NCBI GenBank assembly: GCA_024401455.1
Contig: JAKSLA010000001.1
Location: 44,262-108,261, forward strand
Direction: 5' to 3'
Length of the DNA: 64,000 bases
Source: Paludibacteraceae bacterium
Lineage (GTDB): Bacteria; Bacteroidota; Bacteroidia; Bacteroidales; Paludibacteraceae
Part shown: one piece after another, positions 1-10,600 of the stretch
Layout of the letters: each line of letters begins with the position of its first letter
Numbering within the stretch: position 1 is the first letter of the stretch
Position numbers and translations under genes: made by a program
Notes under the pieces: model-generated
The model's input: the letters and a program-made list of their open reading frames with translations, nothing else
The model's database searches: none
What the model was told of the DNA's origin: nothing

Positions 1-1333
1 ATTAGGCATAATGGCCGCCTCTTTCAACACTTCGGAGGAAGAGACTTACGACATTGCTGGAGAATACAGACTCGGCGACGTGGACGGAAGCAACACGGCA
101 ACCACCAACCTCAGCGACGGAATAGGAAGATACCAAGAGCACGCCCGCAACTACTTGGACGTCACGGTGACGAACATCACCCAACTCGGAAGCATCAACT
201 TCCTCTCCAACACGTTGAAATGGGGATTGACTTATCAAAGAGAAGTGATGAGCGACAAAGTAAACGAGTGGGAAATAAGAGACTCGGCAGGATACTCCGT
301 ACCAACCCACCCCGACTATTTGGCACTTTATTACAACACCAATGCTGACTACGACTTGACATCCAACCGTTTCTTAGGCTATCTCCAAGACACCTACGAG
401 AAAAGGACGGACATCGGTAAAATTTCGCTCACGGGTGGTGTACGCGCCAACTACTGGGATTTCAACAAGGAGTTGTTGATCAGCCCTCGCGCCTCCGTTA
501 CTTGGTTTCCAAACTGGGAGAAAAACTTCGGATTCCGCCTTGCCACTGGTATCTACTACCAGGCCCCCTTCTTTAAGGAAATTCGAGATACGGTAACGAC
601 GGCCAACGGCAACACGGAGATCCAACTCAACAACAAACTAAAGGCACAACGCTCTTATCAAGTATTACTCGGAGGCGACTACTATTTCCGTTCATGGAAT
701 AGGCCCTTCAAGTTCACCACCGAAATTTACTACAAATACTTGGACCGCATCAACCCATACAGCGTTGACAACGTGAAGATTGTTTATGCTGGCGAAAACT
801 GCGCCGACGGCTATGCGGCAGGTATCGACATGAAATTGTTCGGCGAATTCGTTCCCGGCACAGACTCGTGGATTTCCCTTTCTGTAATGCAGACCCAAGA
901 GGACATCTACGGCGACGGTAAAGGCAAAATAGCCCGTCCAACCGACCAACGATACAACATTTCGTTCTTCTTCCAAGACTACATTCCAGGCTATCAGAAA
1001 CTCAAGTTCAACCTCAAGTTAGCTTGGGCAGACGGACTTCCTTTCGCACCACCGCACAGCCAACGTGGTGATTACGAATTCAGGACACCCGACTATCGAC
1101 GTGTTGACATAGGAGCCATCTATGCTCTTGAAAAGGGGAAAGACAAAATCTTCGAGAAGAAGGTCTTCGCTTGGGCGAAACGACTTTCGTTCAATGCCGA
1201 AGTCTTCAACTTGCTTGACATCCGCAACGTCAACTCCTACTATTGGGTGACCGATGTTTCAAACATGCAATATGCAGTCCCCAACTATCTGACAGGAAGA
1301 CGATTAAATTTCAAAATACAATTAGACTTTTAA
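1..1333 (+). CDS. TonB-dependent outer-membrane receptor, C-terminal part (5' end outside window)
   Basis: The reading frame is open from the window edge, so the first in-frame ATG (position 11) is internal and only the last ~440 residues of the beta-barrel are visible. The protein is rich in alternating aromatic/polar strands, contains barrel segments such as NAEVFNLLDIRNVNSYYWV, and ends in ...NFKIQLDF with a terminal Phe, the usual BAM recognition signal of outer-membrane barrels. The segment NxEVFNLxDxxN is typical of TonB-dependent receptors close to their C-terminus. It is followed after 28 bp by a sugar permease and then a sugar kinase on the same strand, so import of a sugar or oligosaccharide across the outer membrane is the likely role. 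The substrate cannot be read from the sequence, and the plug domain and TonB box lie outside the window. Confidence 0.85.
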   Translation, partial: LGIMAASFNTSEEETYDIAGEYRLGDVDGSNTATTNLSDGIGRYQEHARNYLDVTVTNITQLGSINFLSNTLKWGLTYQREVMSDKVNEWEIRDSAGYSVPTHPDYLALYYNTNADYDLTSNRFLGYLQDTYEKRTDIGKISLTGGVRANYWDFNKELLISPRASVTWFPNWEKNFGFRLATGIYYQAPFFKEIRDTVTTANGNTEIQLNNKLKAQRSYQVLLGGDYYFRSWNRPFKFTTEIYYKYLDRINPYSVDNVKIVYAGENCADGYAAGIDMKLFGEFVPGTDSWISLSVMQTQEDIYGDGKGKIARPTDQRYNISFFFQDYIPGYQKLKFNLKLAWADGLPFAPPHSQRGDYEFRTPDYRRVDIGAIYALEKGKDKIFEKKVFAWAKRLSFNAEVFNLLDIRNVNSYYWVTDVSNMQYAVPNYLTGRRLNFKIQLDF

Positions 1334-1361
1334 AGACAACAAGATTAAATAACATAAAATT

Positions 1362-2747
1362 ATGAGAGAGAATAATAAAGTGAACTATTTAGTTCCATTG
1401 GCCACGCTGACCACCCTATTCTTCATGTGGGGATTCATCACTTGCATGAACGACATTCTGATTCCTTATTTGAAAGGAGTATTCCAGCTTTCGCACTTTC
1501 AATCCAACTTGGTGCAGTTTGCCTTCTTTGCGGCTTACTTCATCATCTCATTGATTTATTTCTGCATTTCAGCAACCGTAGGCGACCCGATTCGGAAAAT
1601 AGGCTACAAGAACATGATTGGTAGCGGTTTGATGATTTCCGCCACCGCTTGCTTCCTCTTCTTTGTCGAGGCAAAATCAGAAGAGCCTGAGTTCCTAATT
1701 TTCCTCTCGGCCCTCTTCCTTTTGGGCACAGGATTCACCTTCTTGCAGATTGCAGCCAACCCGTTGGTTGCTCAATTAGGATCAGCAGAGACATCATCCA
1801 GTCGTCTTAACTTATCACAAGCATTCAACTCATTGGGAACGACATTGGCCCCTGTTGTCGGCGGTTATTTCGTATTCAAATATTTCGGTGAGAATGCTCA
1901 AGGCGCGTCTGCCGTACAAATACCTTACCTCATCTTGGCAAGTGTTCTTTTCATCTTGGCAGGTATCATCTTTTTTGCCGAGATCCCTAACATCGAAACG
2001 GAGGGAAACGACTCGGACAATGATCCTATCGGAGCATTGAAACATCCTAATCTCATATTCGGAATGTTCGGTATCTTCTGCTATGTAGGTGGCGAGGTGA
2101 CCATCGGAAGCAACTTGGTGTCGCTCATGAAGGAGGTTCATGGCATGGCAGAGCTCCAAGCAAGTTCGCTTCTATCCTTCTATTGGGGAGGTGCGATGAT
2201 TGGCCGATTCATGGGTTCCATCTCCATGAGCGGACTTGAGAAGACAACGAAATATGGATTAATGCTATTAACCGGAGCCGCAGCTTTTGCCCTCATTTAC
2301 AACATTACAGGCGTTGAGTTCAAAGACACCATCTATTTCATTCTCTTCTTAACACTCAATTTCGTAGTGTTCATCATGGCAAAATCCATTCCATCCAGAA
2401 CATTGGGAATGTTTGCCATCGTAAACATGGCGTTGATTCTCATCATGCTCAACACGCAAGGAGCTGCTTCACTTTGGACAATTCTTTCCGTAGGTCTATT
2501 CAACTCCATCATGTTCTCTAACGTATTTACATTAGGCATCCGCAATTTAGGAAGATATACTTCTCAAGGCTCTTCCCTATTAGTCATGATGATTTTAGGA
2601 GGAGCGGTAGTTCCTCCATTGCAAGGTCTATTGGCAGACGTATTGAATCCACAATTGGCATTTGCGGTGCCTTTGGCTTGCTACGCATATTTGGCATGGT
2701 ACGGATTCATCGGATGTAAGACAAAGAAAAACGAACAACAGAATTAA
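1362..2747 (+). CDS. Sugar:proton symporter, MFS, FucP/GluP (glucose/galactose) family
   Basis: A 461-residue integral membrane protein with about twelve hydrophobic segments. The N-terminal stretch TTLFFMWGFITCMNDILIPYLKG (shown from its central residues MWGFITCMNDILIPYLKG) is the hallmark of the FucP/GluP branch of the major facilitator superfamily, which imports fucose, glucose or galactose with protons across the inner membrane. Length is normal for the family. It lies 28 bp after the TonB-dependent receptor and 18 bp before a ROK kinase, so the three genes form a transport-and-phosphorylation unit: outer-membrane import, inner-membrane symport, cytoplasmic phosphorylation. Glucose is the most likely substrate because of the kinase, but galactose or mannose are possible. 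Confidence 0.9.
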   Translation: MRENNKVNYLVPLATLTTLFFMWGFITCMNDILIPYLKGVFQLSHFQSNLVQFAFFAAYFIISLIYFCISATVGDPIRKIGYKNMIGSGLMISATACFLFFVEAKSEEPEFLIFLSALFLLGTGFTFLQIAANPLVAQLGSAETSSSRLNLSQAFNSLGTTLAPVVGGYFVFKYFGENAQGASAVQIPYLILASVLFILAGIIFFAEIPNIETEGNDSDNDPIGALKHPNLIFGMFGIFCYVGGEVTIGSNLVSLMKEVHGMAELQASSLLSFYWGGAMIGRFMGSISMSGLEKTTKYGLMLLTGAAAFALIYNITGVEFKDTIYFILFLTLNFVVFIMAKSIPSRTLGMFAIVNMALILIMLNTQGAASLWTILSVGLFNSIMFSNVFTLGIRNLGRYTSQGSSLLVMMILGGAVVPPLQGLLADVLNPQLAFAVPLACYAYLAWYGFIGCKTKKNEQQN

Positions 2748-2765
2748 TAATTAAAATAGAATTTT

Positions 2766-3734
2766 ATGAAAAACGAAATGAAACCCAATGTAGTGGGAAT
2801 CGACATCGGTGGAACAAACACCGTTTTCGGAATCGTTGACCAAAAAGGTACGGTTTTGGCTTCTAACTCAATCAAAACGCAAGCATACCAAGAGTTAGAC
2901 AACTATATGAACGCACTTTGCGACGGTATCGCAAAATTGGTGGCAGACACTTGTGGCATGGATAAAATCCAAGGTATCGGTGTTGGTGCACCAAACGCCA
3001 ACTTCTATACTGGAAACATCGAACACGCACCTAACCTTCCATGGAAGGGCATCGTTCCATTCGCCAAGATGATGTCTGAGAAGTTGGGTGTGCCAGTAGC
3101 ATTGACCAACGATGCCAACGCTGCAGCTATCGGCGAGATGAAGTACGGTGTAGCTCAAGGCATGAAGGATTTCATCATGATCACTTTGGGTACAGGGGTT
3201 GGTAGTGGTGTCATCGCCAACGGACAACTCATCTACGGTCATGACGGATTTGCAGGCGAGTTGGGCCACGTTATTGTGGAGCGCAACGGCCGTCCTTGCG
3301 GATGTGGCAACAAGGGTTGTTTGGAGACCTACACATCAGCAACTGGTGTAGCACGCACAGCAAGAGAATTCTTGGAGAAGAGAGCCAACGAAGACTCTTT
3401 GTTGCGTAAGATTCCAGCAGACCAAATCACATCAAAAGATGTATTTGACGCCGCTAAGGCAGGCGATGCCATTGCAAAGGACATCTTCGCATTCACAGGC
3501 GAGGTATTGGGTGCTGCATTGGCAGACTTCATCAAGTTCAGCAGTCCTGAGGCAATCGTATTGTTCGGTGGTTTGGCAAAATCAGGCGACCTTCTTCTCG
3601 TGCCTTTGAAGAAAGCCATGGAAGACAATCTAATGCCAATCTTCAAGAACAAGGTGAAAGTATTGTTCTCAGGCATGAAAGATGCAGACGCAGCCGTTTT
3701 GGGTGCATCAGCATTGGGTTGGGATGCTAAATAA
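2766..3734 (+). CDS. ROK-family sugar kinase, probable glucokinase
   Basis: A 322-residue cytoplasmic kinase. The N-terminal phosphate-binding motif GIDIGGTNTVFGIVD (residues ~10-24) and the ROK signature with its zinc-binding cluster GELGHVIVERNGRPCGCGNKGCLETYTS (key residues GxxGH..CxCGxxGCxE at ~160-185) are both intact. ROK kinases phosphorylate glucose, fructose, mannose or N-acetyl sugars with ATP. The position directly after a FucP/GluP-type permease supports glucose 6-phosphate formation on entry. The gene ends 27 bp before a strong intrinsic terminator, so it closes the operon. ROK repressors carry an N-terminal HTH, which is absent here, so this is an enzyme and not a regulator. Confidence 0.9.
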   Translation: MKNEMKPNVVGIDIGGTNTVFGIVDQKGTVLASNSIKTQAYQELDNYMNALCDGIAKLVADTCGMDKIQGIGVGAPNANFYTGNIEHAPNLPWKGIVPFAKMMSEKLGVPVALTNDANAAAIGEMKYGVAQGMKDFIMITLGTGVGSGVIANGQLIYGHDGFAGELGHVIVERNGRPCGCGNKGCLETYTSATGVARTAREFLEKRANEDSLLRKIPADQITSKDVFDAAKAGDAIAKDIFAFTGEVLGAALADFIKFSSPEAIVLFGGLAKSGDLLLVPLKKAMEDNLMPIFKNKVKVLFSGMKDADAAVLGASALGWDAK

Positions 3735-3761
3735 TCATTAGCAAAATTTTCCAAACATAGC

Positions 3762-3797
3762 AAGGAGTGTGCTGATTGGCACACTCCTTCTTTTTTT
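3762..3797 (+). terminator. Intrinsic terminator of the sugar-uptake operon
   Basis: Stem AAGGAGTGTGC / GCACACTCCTT with a short loop, followed by a run of seven T residues. It lies directly after the ROK kinase stop codon. Confidence 0.9.
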
Positions 3798-3800
3798 AAG

Positions 3801-3990
3801 GCCGCCCGAGGTGCCGCTTCACTTGCCTTGGGCTCTATGGACATTGCCCTTCCAGGCCGTCCTGCCGCCTAAAGCGATGGACATCTTCGCCCTGAAAGGG
3901 CAACCCAAAGGCTCATAGCCCAACGGCAAGCGTAGCGACGCCTTGGGATCAAGAGCATCCACAGACCTACGCCCTGAAAGGGCAAAAGCA
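3801..3990. repeat. Dispersed palindromic repeat cluster (GCCCTGAAAGGGC type)
   Basis: The stretch carries two copies of the near-palindrome GCCCTGAAAGGGC (around 3890 and 3972) and the segment GGCAAGCGTAGCGACGCCTT (3926-3945). A related block in opposite orientation lies at 4871-4975 (CCAAGGCGTCGCTTCGCTTG), so the two flank the truncated Rpn-like gene. Such GC-rich repeats with mirrored CTTCGC/GCGTAGC arms occur as dispersed non-coding repeats in Bacteroidales genomes. There is no supported gene in this interval. Confidence 0.6.
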
Positions 3991-4010
3991 CACTCGACAA
4001 CGGAGACGAT

Positions 4011-4691
4011 GTGATTGTCGAAATGCAAAATTATGGCCACCGATTTTTCCTTACGAGAGCAAATTATTACCTTTACAATCTGATGGACAAACACATTGGC
4101 AAGGGAGCGGTTTGGAGCGAAAGGGAACATGACATTCCTCATCTAATCGGCGTTTTCATCCTCGGCGTACCCATGAATGAATTGACCGACGTAATCACTC
4201 AAACAGCGGAATGCAACCTCGCCACCGGGAAGATTATTTGGGACAGAATGCGAAAATACTTCATTTCACTTCCCAACTTCAACTTTGACGAAAAGGAGAA
4301 CCCATCAGACAAAGAGATTTGGATACAGACAATCAAAAACATTGGCAACATGGTAAGCTTTGACCCAAAACTTTACGACCGCGCAGACGACGAGCTCAAG
4401 GCGCTCATCGACAAAGCACGCATCTCCGCCCTTTCCGACGAGGAGTATGCCCGATACGAAGCGGAACTCAAAATCCTTTCCGACGAGGGCACCGCCGAAC
4501 GATACGGATACGACCGAGGCATAAAAGAAGGCATCGAAATTGGAGACAAACGGGGAATAAAACGGGGAATAAAACAGGGCATCGAAATTGGCATCATCCA
4601 GACGGCCAAAAACATGAAGGAAGAGGGATTCGATGCGGAGACCATTGCAAAAATAACGAAATTGCCGATCTCGCAAATAGAGTCGCTGTAA
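4011..4691 (+). pseudogene. 5'-truncated Rpn-family (PD-(D/E)XK nuclease / putative transposase) protein
   Basis: The frame from 4011 gives 226 residues that match only the later part of the Rpn/PDDEXK_2 family. Residues 2-5 (IVEM) followed by Q align with the nuclease motif FIVEMQ found at about residue 73 of the intact homologue in this window (25178-26032), so about 70 N-terminal residues including the first catalytic Asp are gone. The missing part has been replaced by dispersed repeat sequence. The C-terminus keeps the family's charged Gly-Ile/Arg-rich tail (EGIEIGDKRGIKRGIKQGIE) and the terminal ITKLPISQIESL motif. The family is linked to recombination-promoting nucleases; this copy is expected to be inactive. 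The start codon is only the first ATG after the truncation. Confidence 0.75.
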
Positions 4692-4765
4692 CAAACAACG
4701 ACGCATTTTTCCATTCCCCTTACGGGAAAAATTGTTTACACGCTTTGCGGACGAGTTATAAAAGC

Positions 4766-4802
4766 AAAAAAAGGCGAGGATGCCACTGATGCTCCTCGCC
4801 TA
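4766..4802 (-). terminator. Intrinsic terminator downstream of the BRCT-LRR gene
   Basis: Stem AGGCGAGGA / TCCTCGCCT around a 12-nt loop; on the minus strand it is followed by seven T residues. It would end a minus-strand transcript coming from the BRCT-LRR gene, leaving a 3' region of ~320 nt that contains the repeat block at 4871-4975. Confidence 0.75.
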
Positions 4803-5124
4803 ATTTGAATTCGGATTTTCAAAATTCTATCTTCGTTTCTTCCCTCTTTGTCACATCTCGTTTACAATTTCCGAGGTCCCAAGGCGTCGCTTCGCTTGCC
4901 TTGGGCTTTAGGCAAATTGGCCTTTCAGGCCGTACTGCATCTTCGCATTAAAAGGCCAACCGAAAGGATCGTAGATGGAGCACCAAAGTAGATAATGCTC
5001 TTGTTCACGTCATTGCCACCTTGCGTCTGTTCTTGTGTTTCTATATTTTTGTTATCCACAACCTTTTTGTTTTTCTTGAAAATTGCACAAATTAAATTTA
5101 CCAACAATTTCGAGAGAGCCAAAT
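4803..5124. repeat. Non-coding interval with second dispersed repeat block (4871-4975)
   Basis: The block has CCAAGGCGTCGCTTCGCTTG followed by a hairpin GGCCTTTCAGGCC-like segment, related in inverted orientation to the block at 3801-3990. A 65-codon minus-strand frame here (4925-5122) overlaps the repeat and has no recognisable features, so it is not called as a gene. Confidence 0.55.
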
Positions 5125-6777
5125 TTACTCGCGAATGATTTCTATCCCCTCACCAAACACATCATCATCCACCTCTAAATCCTTGGATATCTTTACGGTT
5201 TTGAGGTTTTCACAATCGTCAAAAGCACCACACCAAATGTCCACATCCGAGCCAAGAATCGTGACACTTTCTAAGGAGGCACAATCAGAAAATGCACAAT
5301 TACCAATCTCCGTCACCGAGGCGGGGATGGTTACGCTCGTTAGGTTTTCGCAATCCGCAAATGCGTACGCCCCAATCTCCGTCACCGAGGCGGGGATGGT
5401 TACGCTCGTTAGTTCGCAACCACAAAATGCTCCTTCGCCTATTGCCGTCACCGAGTCGGGGATGGTCACGCTTATACATTGATCTATATCCCCTATCCAC
5501 CCATAGCATTGGGTGCCATTGGCATATATTAATAAACCAGGGATTTTGAGTTTTTCACCATGAATCGTGATACTATCTAAGCCACAATTAAAAAATGCAT
5601 GATATCCAATATAATCCATATCTGCAGGAATAACAATGTTCTTAAGTGATCTGCATCCAGAAAATGTAAAACGACTAATTTCAGTAAGCATATCAGGCAA
5701 TGAGACATCTTCCAAAGAACGACAATCTTCAAATGCATTCTCTTCTATTTTGACCACCGAGTTTGGAATAGAAAGACTCTTTAAAGAGAGACAACGATCA
5801 AATGCAAGTTCTCCAATTTCGAGCACTGAGTCAGGAATCGTAACGCTTTCAAGGGAAACACAATGGGAAAATGCCGCATCTCCAATGCGCTCCACGGAAT
5901 TTGGGATACTAATGCTTACAAGGGAGCGACAAGCCTTAAAAGTAAACGAATCTATCATCGTTATCGAATCAGGGATTGCGACCTTCATTAATGAAACACA
6001 ACCTTTAAACGCACCACGTTGTATCTCTGTCACCGAAGCGGGGATAGAAACACATTCAAGGGAACTACAACATTCAAATGCGCCTGCATCTATCACTGTC
6101 ACCGAGTCGGGGATGGTCACGCCCGTTAGGTTATCGCAACAAGAAAATGCGTCCTCGCCTATCACACTCACCGAATCAGGGATTATGACATCTATACACT
6201 TTGACTTATCCCCTACCCAGCCATAACATTTGGTACCGTTGGCATATAACAATAAACCAGGGGACAATGGACAACCACCAAATGCACTTTCCCCAATCTC
6301 CGACACCGAATCGGGGATGGTTACGCTCGTTAGGTTTTCGCATTCCTTAAATGCTCTTTTCCCAATCACCGTCACCTTATAAACCTTCCCTTCTATCTCC
6401 ATTGTGGATGGGATCTCTATGTTTGTCGCTTTTTTATCCGCGATTCCGACACAAACGCAACCTTCTCCTGATGGCAAAATTTCCACCTCCAGGGAGGCAG
6501 TTTTTTTCTCTGTATCAATTCCTTCCAATCCATGGACCATTTGAAAGAATTCTTCCTGCGGAACGATTCTAACACCCAGTTCCTGCGCCTTCGTGAGTTT
6601 CGTGGCTCCCACCTTGTCGCCCGTCACCAACATCGTGGTCTTCTTCGTCACGGACGAAACGCAGGTTGCACCATTACTTTCCACCAAGGAGGTCATCTCC
6701 TCTTGCGTGTAGCCTTCAAACTTACCGCTCACACATACGATTTCCCCTGCCAAGGGGGCTTTTGTCTGCTCACTCAT
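5125..6777 (-). CDS. BRCT domain fused to BspA-like leucine-rich repeats
   Basis: A 550-residue protein without signal peptide. Residues ~8-85 form a BRCT domain of the DNA-ligase type: GEIVCVSGKFEGYTQEEM, then TKKTTMLVTGD and KAQELGVRIVPQEEFFQMV. Residues ~125-545 consist of about 17 tandem LRR_5 (BspA-like) units with the consensus LTSVTIPDSVTEIGxxAFxxC, interrupted twice by the insertion GLLxYANGTxCYGWxGD (around residues 175 and 405). LRR_5 proteins are usually secreted or membrane-attached, whereas BRCT domains bind phosphoproteins or DNA ends inside cells; the absence of an export signal favours a cytoplasmic protein. The fusion is unusual and its role is unknown. A terminator for the transcript lies at 4766-4802. 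Confidence 0.85.
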   Translation of the reverse strand: MSEQTKAPLAGEIVCVSGKFEGYTQEEMTSLVESNGATCVSSVTKKTTMLVTGDKVGATKLTKAQELGVRIVPQEEFFQMVHGLEGIDTEKKTASLEVEILPSGEGCVCVGIADKKATNIEIPSTMEIEGKVYKVTVIGKRAFKECENLTSVTIPDSVSEIGESAFGGCPLSPGLLLYANGTKCYGWVGDKSKCIDVIIPDSVSVIGEDAFSCCDNLTGVTIPDSVTVIDAGAFECCSSLECVSIPASVTEIQRGAFKGCVSLMKVAIPDSITMIDSFTFKACRSLVSISIPNSVERIGDAAFSHCVSLESVTIPDSVLEIGELAFDRCLSLKSLSIPNSVVKIEENAFEDCRSLEDVSLPDMLTEISRFTFSGCRSLKNIVIPADMDYIGYHAFFNCGLDSITIHGEKLKIPGLLIYANGTQCYGWIGDIDQCISVTIPDSVTAIGEGAFCGCELTSVTIPASVTEIGAYAFADCENLTSVTIPASVTEIGNCAFSDCASLESVTILGSDVDIWCGAFDDCENLKTVKISKDLEVDDDVFGEGIEIIRE

Positions 6778-7068
6778 ATAGAATTAGTTTTTTGTAATTA
6801 ATATCAACCTTATTCTTGCCCAATCAATTATAACGGGGATTTCACAAATTAGAACCTAATAAGTGACTTTTTTCAGCAAAATGTTCGTTACTAACCTCTA
6901 TAAATTCACTTTACAGAATCGTTTAGGCAATTCTTATATACCAAAGGTCTAAAATTTTGTTTAAATTTAATTCAAAACTAATTTGAGAGATCTGAAAAAA
7001 CTCTCTAAAATACATTTAAATATTGATTATCAGTTTAATAAACGGATAAAAAATTCGTAACTTTTAAG
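6778..7068. other. Intergenic, AT-rich, no gene seen
   Basis: The interval separates the divergent BRCT-LRR gene and the transposase fragment. It is very AT-rich (6890-7060). No convincing TTTG/TAnnTTTG promoter or open frame was found; TAAGGTTG on the minus strand near 6812 is at best a weak -7 box for the BRCT-LRR gene. Confidence 0.4.
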
Positions 7069-7419
7069 GTGCCAATCAATAAAGGGATGAACAATTATCC
7101 AACAAATCTCACCGATAATCAGTGGCAAGTTATAGAAAAGTTTTTAGATGTGCAAGAGCGAAAGCGCAAGTACCCTCTCAGAAACATTGTAAACGCAATC
7201 AATTACCTTCTCAAAACAGGATGTCAGTGGAGGATGCTCCCAAAGGATTTCCCTCCTTACAACCTTGCTTATTACTATTTCTCCAAATGGAAGAACGAAG
7301 GTGTTTTTGAGGATTTGTTCATCAAACTACACATCTGGTTACGCATCATATTGGGACGAGAGGAGTGCGGAATCCGCAGTGGCTATGATTCAATTAGCCT
7401 TCTGTTTTCTGATGTTTAA
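7069..7419 (+). pseudogene. IS5-family transposase fragment (N-terminal DUF4096-like part)
   Basis: The frame opens with NYPTNLTDNQWQVIEKFLD, then YPLRNIVNAINYLLKTGCQW, RMLPKDFPPYNLAYYYFSKW and FEDLFIKLHIWLRIILGRE, the classic N-terminal half of IS5/IS1031-type transposases. It stops shortly after a region aligning with the first catalytic Asp (GYDSIS), so the rest of the DDE domain is missing. The likely start is the ATG at 7087; the GTG at 7069 is only an in-frame alternative. No terminal inverted repeats were identified. It is a dead remnant just upstream of purL. Confidence 0.75.
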
Positions 7420-7545
7420 CAAAATATTTTAGAAAAATTCAAACAGCTTCTAGGATTTTCTCGCCACAAAACAAGGAAGTCGACGCCCAAAATTTTCTTT
7501 CTTAACTCTCCCCACAAAAAATTACCCCATTTTAGATTTATTATT

Positions 7546-7553
7546 TATCTTTG
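7546..7553 (+). promoter_or_regulatory. -7 promoter element for purL
   Basis: TATCTTTG matches the Bacteroidetes -7 consensus TAnnTTTG and lies 73 bp before the purL start codon. A clear TTTG box ~20 bp upstream is not visible (the region reads TTTTAG), so the promoter call is moderate. Confidence 0.55.
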
Positions 7554-7626
7554 CAAAAGATAGATTGGGCTTGGCGTAAATATGCCCGTCCAAAGCAAAT
7601 CAGGAAATACTAATTAATCATACAAT

Positions 7627-10600
7627 ATGATTCTATTCTTCAAAAAAGAGGATGCAGGCATAATCGCAGTCGATTCAAAGTCTGCACTTAACGCTCAGGA
7701 CATCGAGAAGTTGACTTGGTTGTTCAGCGGAGCAAAATTCACAGAGGAAAAAGAGATTAATGGATGGTTTATCGGTCCGCGCCGCGAAATGATAACCCCA
7801 TGGAGTACTAACGCAGTCGAAATCACCCAAAACATGGGCTTGAACGGATTGCTAAGAATCGAGGAGTACTTTGCAGCCAAAGGTGCTGATTCAGAGCACG
7901 ATCCTATGCTTCAACGCATCTATCCGAAGTTGGACCAAAACATCTTCACGATAGACAAACAACCGGATGCCATCGTACACATCGAAGATATTGAAGAATA
8001 CAACAAGAAGGAAGGTTTGGCACTCAACCCTGACGAAATCGCTTACTTGAACGGCATCAGCGAGAAGATCGGCAGAAAGTTGACCGACAGCGAAGTGTTC
8101 GGTTTCTCTCAAGTAAACTCAGAGCACTGCCGCCACAAAATCTTCAACGGACTTTACGTCATCGACGGAAAAGAGATGGAGAGTTCCCTCTTCAAACTCA
8201 TCAAGAAGACATCAGAAACCAACCCTAACAAATTGGTTTCAGCATACAAGGACAACGTTGCCTTCAACGAAGGTCCTGAAATCGAACAATTTGCGCCTGC
8301 AAGCGGCGACAAACCAGATTTCTTCGAGGTGAAGAAGATCAAATCTGTCATCTCCCTAAAAGCAGAGACTCACAACTTCCCTACTACCGTAGAGCCATTC
8401 AACGGGGCTGCTACCGGTTCGGGTGGTGAAATCCGTGACCGCCTCGGCGGAGGTAAGGCCAGTTTGCCAATGGCAGGTACTGCCGTCTATATGACTTCTT
8501 ACCCACGCACAGCAGAAGGCCGCGAATGGGAGAACGGCATGGACGAGCGTAAGTGGTTGTATCAAACACCAGAGCAAATCTTGATCAAGGCTTCTAACGG
8601 TGCCAGCGATTTCGGTAACAAATACGGACAACCGCTCATCTGCGGTTCGCTCCTTACTTTTGAGCACGCAGAGAACTACAAGAAGTTCGCTTACGACAAG
8701 GTCATCATGCTTGCCGGTGGTATCGGTTTCGCCAAGATGAAGGACAGCCTTAAGGGCGAGCCTGTCCCTGGTCAAAAAGTAATCGTCATGGGTGGTGACA
8801 ACTACCGCATCGGTATGGGTGGTGGCGCCGTTTCTTCCGTAGACACGGGCCAATACAACAACGCCATCGAGTTGAACGCCGTTCAACGTGCCAACCCTGA
8901 AATGCAAAAGCGTGTTTCCAATGTCATCAGAACATTGGCAGAATCAGACAACAACCCAATCGTCTCTATCCACGACCACGGCGCTGGTGGCCACTTGAAC
9001 TGTCTATCAGAGTTGGTGGAGAGCACAGGTGGAAAGATCGACATGGACAAGTTGCCTGTTGGAGACCCTACCCTTTCAGCAAAGGAGATCATCGGTAACG
9101 AGAGCCAGGAGCGCATGGGCTGCCTTGTTAACGAGAAAGATATCGACCTTATCAAGAGAATCGCAGATCGTGAGCGTGCACCTATGTATGTTGTGGGTGA
9201 AACAACTGGCGACATGCGTTTCGTATTCGAGAAGGCCAACGGCGAAAAGCCAATCGACTTGCGACTCGATTATATGATCGGTAAGCCACCTCGCACGGTC
9301 ATCACCGACAAGACAGTCGTTGAGAAGTACGAAGATGTCAAGACTGATGCCAGCAAGTTGAACGAATATTTGAACAACGTGCTTCAATTGGAGTCTGTAG
9401 CCTGCAAAGACTGGTTGACCAACAAGGTGGACCGTTCTATTACAGGTAAGATTGCTAAACAACAATGCGCCGGAGAGATTCAACTTCCGTTGAACGATTT
9501 GGGTGCCGTTGCTTTAGACTACAGATATAAGTCTGGTATCGCCACTTCTATCGGTCACGCTCCGATGGCAGCCATGATCAACCCCGCAACAAGTTCTGTC
9601 CTTGCCATTGCAGAGGCTTTGACCAACATCGTTTGGGCACCTATGAAGGACGGCATCAGCAGCGTTTCTTTGAGTGCCAACTGGATGTGGCCATGCAAGA
9701 ACGAGGGCGAAGACGCTCGTCTATACAAAGCCGTTGAAGCATGTAGCAAATTCGCTTGTGCTTTGGGCGTAAACATTCCAACAGGAAAAGACTCCCTCTC
9801 CATGACACAAAAATATGGAGCAGACAAGGTATATTCTCCAGGAACGGTCATCATCTCAGCAGGCGGTGAAGTTTCTGACGTTCGCAAGATCGTAAGCCCA
9901 GTCATCGAGAAAAAGATAGGCACAAGCATTTACCACATCGACTTCTCATTTGACGAACTTCAATTGGGCGGTTCGGCTTTGGCTCAAACGCTCAACAAAA
10001 TCGGAGCGAAAGCGCCAACAGTCAAGAACACAGAATATTTCGTGGACGCATTTGAGGCAATCCAAACGCTCATCAACAAGGAACTCATCCTCGCCGGCCA
10101 CGACATCTCTGCCGGTGGTTTGATTACAGCCCTTCTTGAAATGTGCTTCGCCAACAAGACTTGCGGTTTGAAGGTTAACTTGGACGAAATTCCGGAGAAG
10201 AACTTAGTCAAGGTTCTCTTCAGCGAAAACCCAGGTGTTCTCATCCAAGTGGAGAAAGAGGCAGAAGTTGAGAAGATTTTGAAGAAAGAAGGCATCGGAT
10301 ATGCTAAGATTGCAACGGTTGTTGAAGAGAGAAGCATCGAACTCGACAAAGACGGCAAGCACTATTCATTCGACATCGACGCATTGCGTGATGTTTGGTT
10401 CCGTTCTTCTTACTTGTTGGATAGAAAGCAAAGTGGCGAGCAATGTGCAAAAGAGCGTTACGAGAACTACAAGAACCAACCTCTTCAATACAACTTCCAA
10501 AACTTCGCAGGCAAGCTTTCCAAGTTAGGCATTTCTGCAGACAGAAAAGAGAAGAGCGGCATCAAGGCTGCCATCATCCGTGACAAGGGAACGAACGGCG

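Noticed and set aside
4925-5122. 65-codon minus-strand frame
   Set aside because: Overlaps the dispersed repeat block and shows no protein-like features or promoter.
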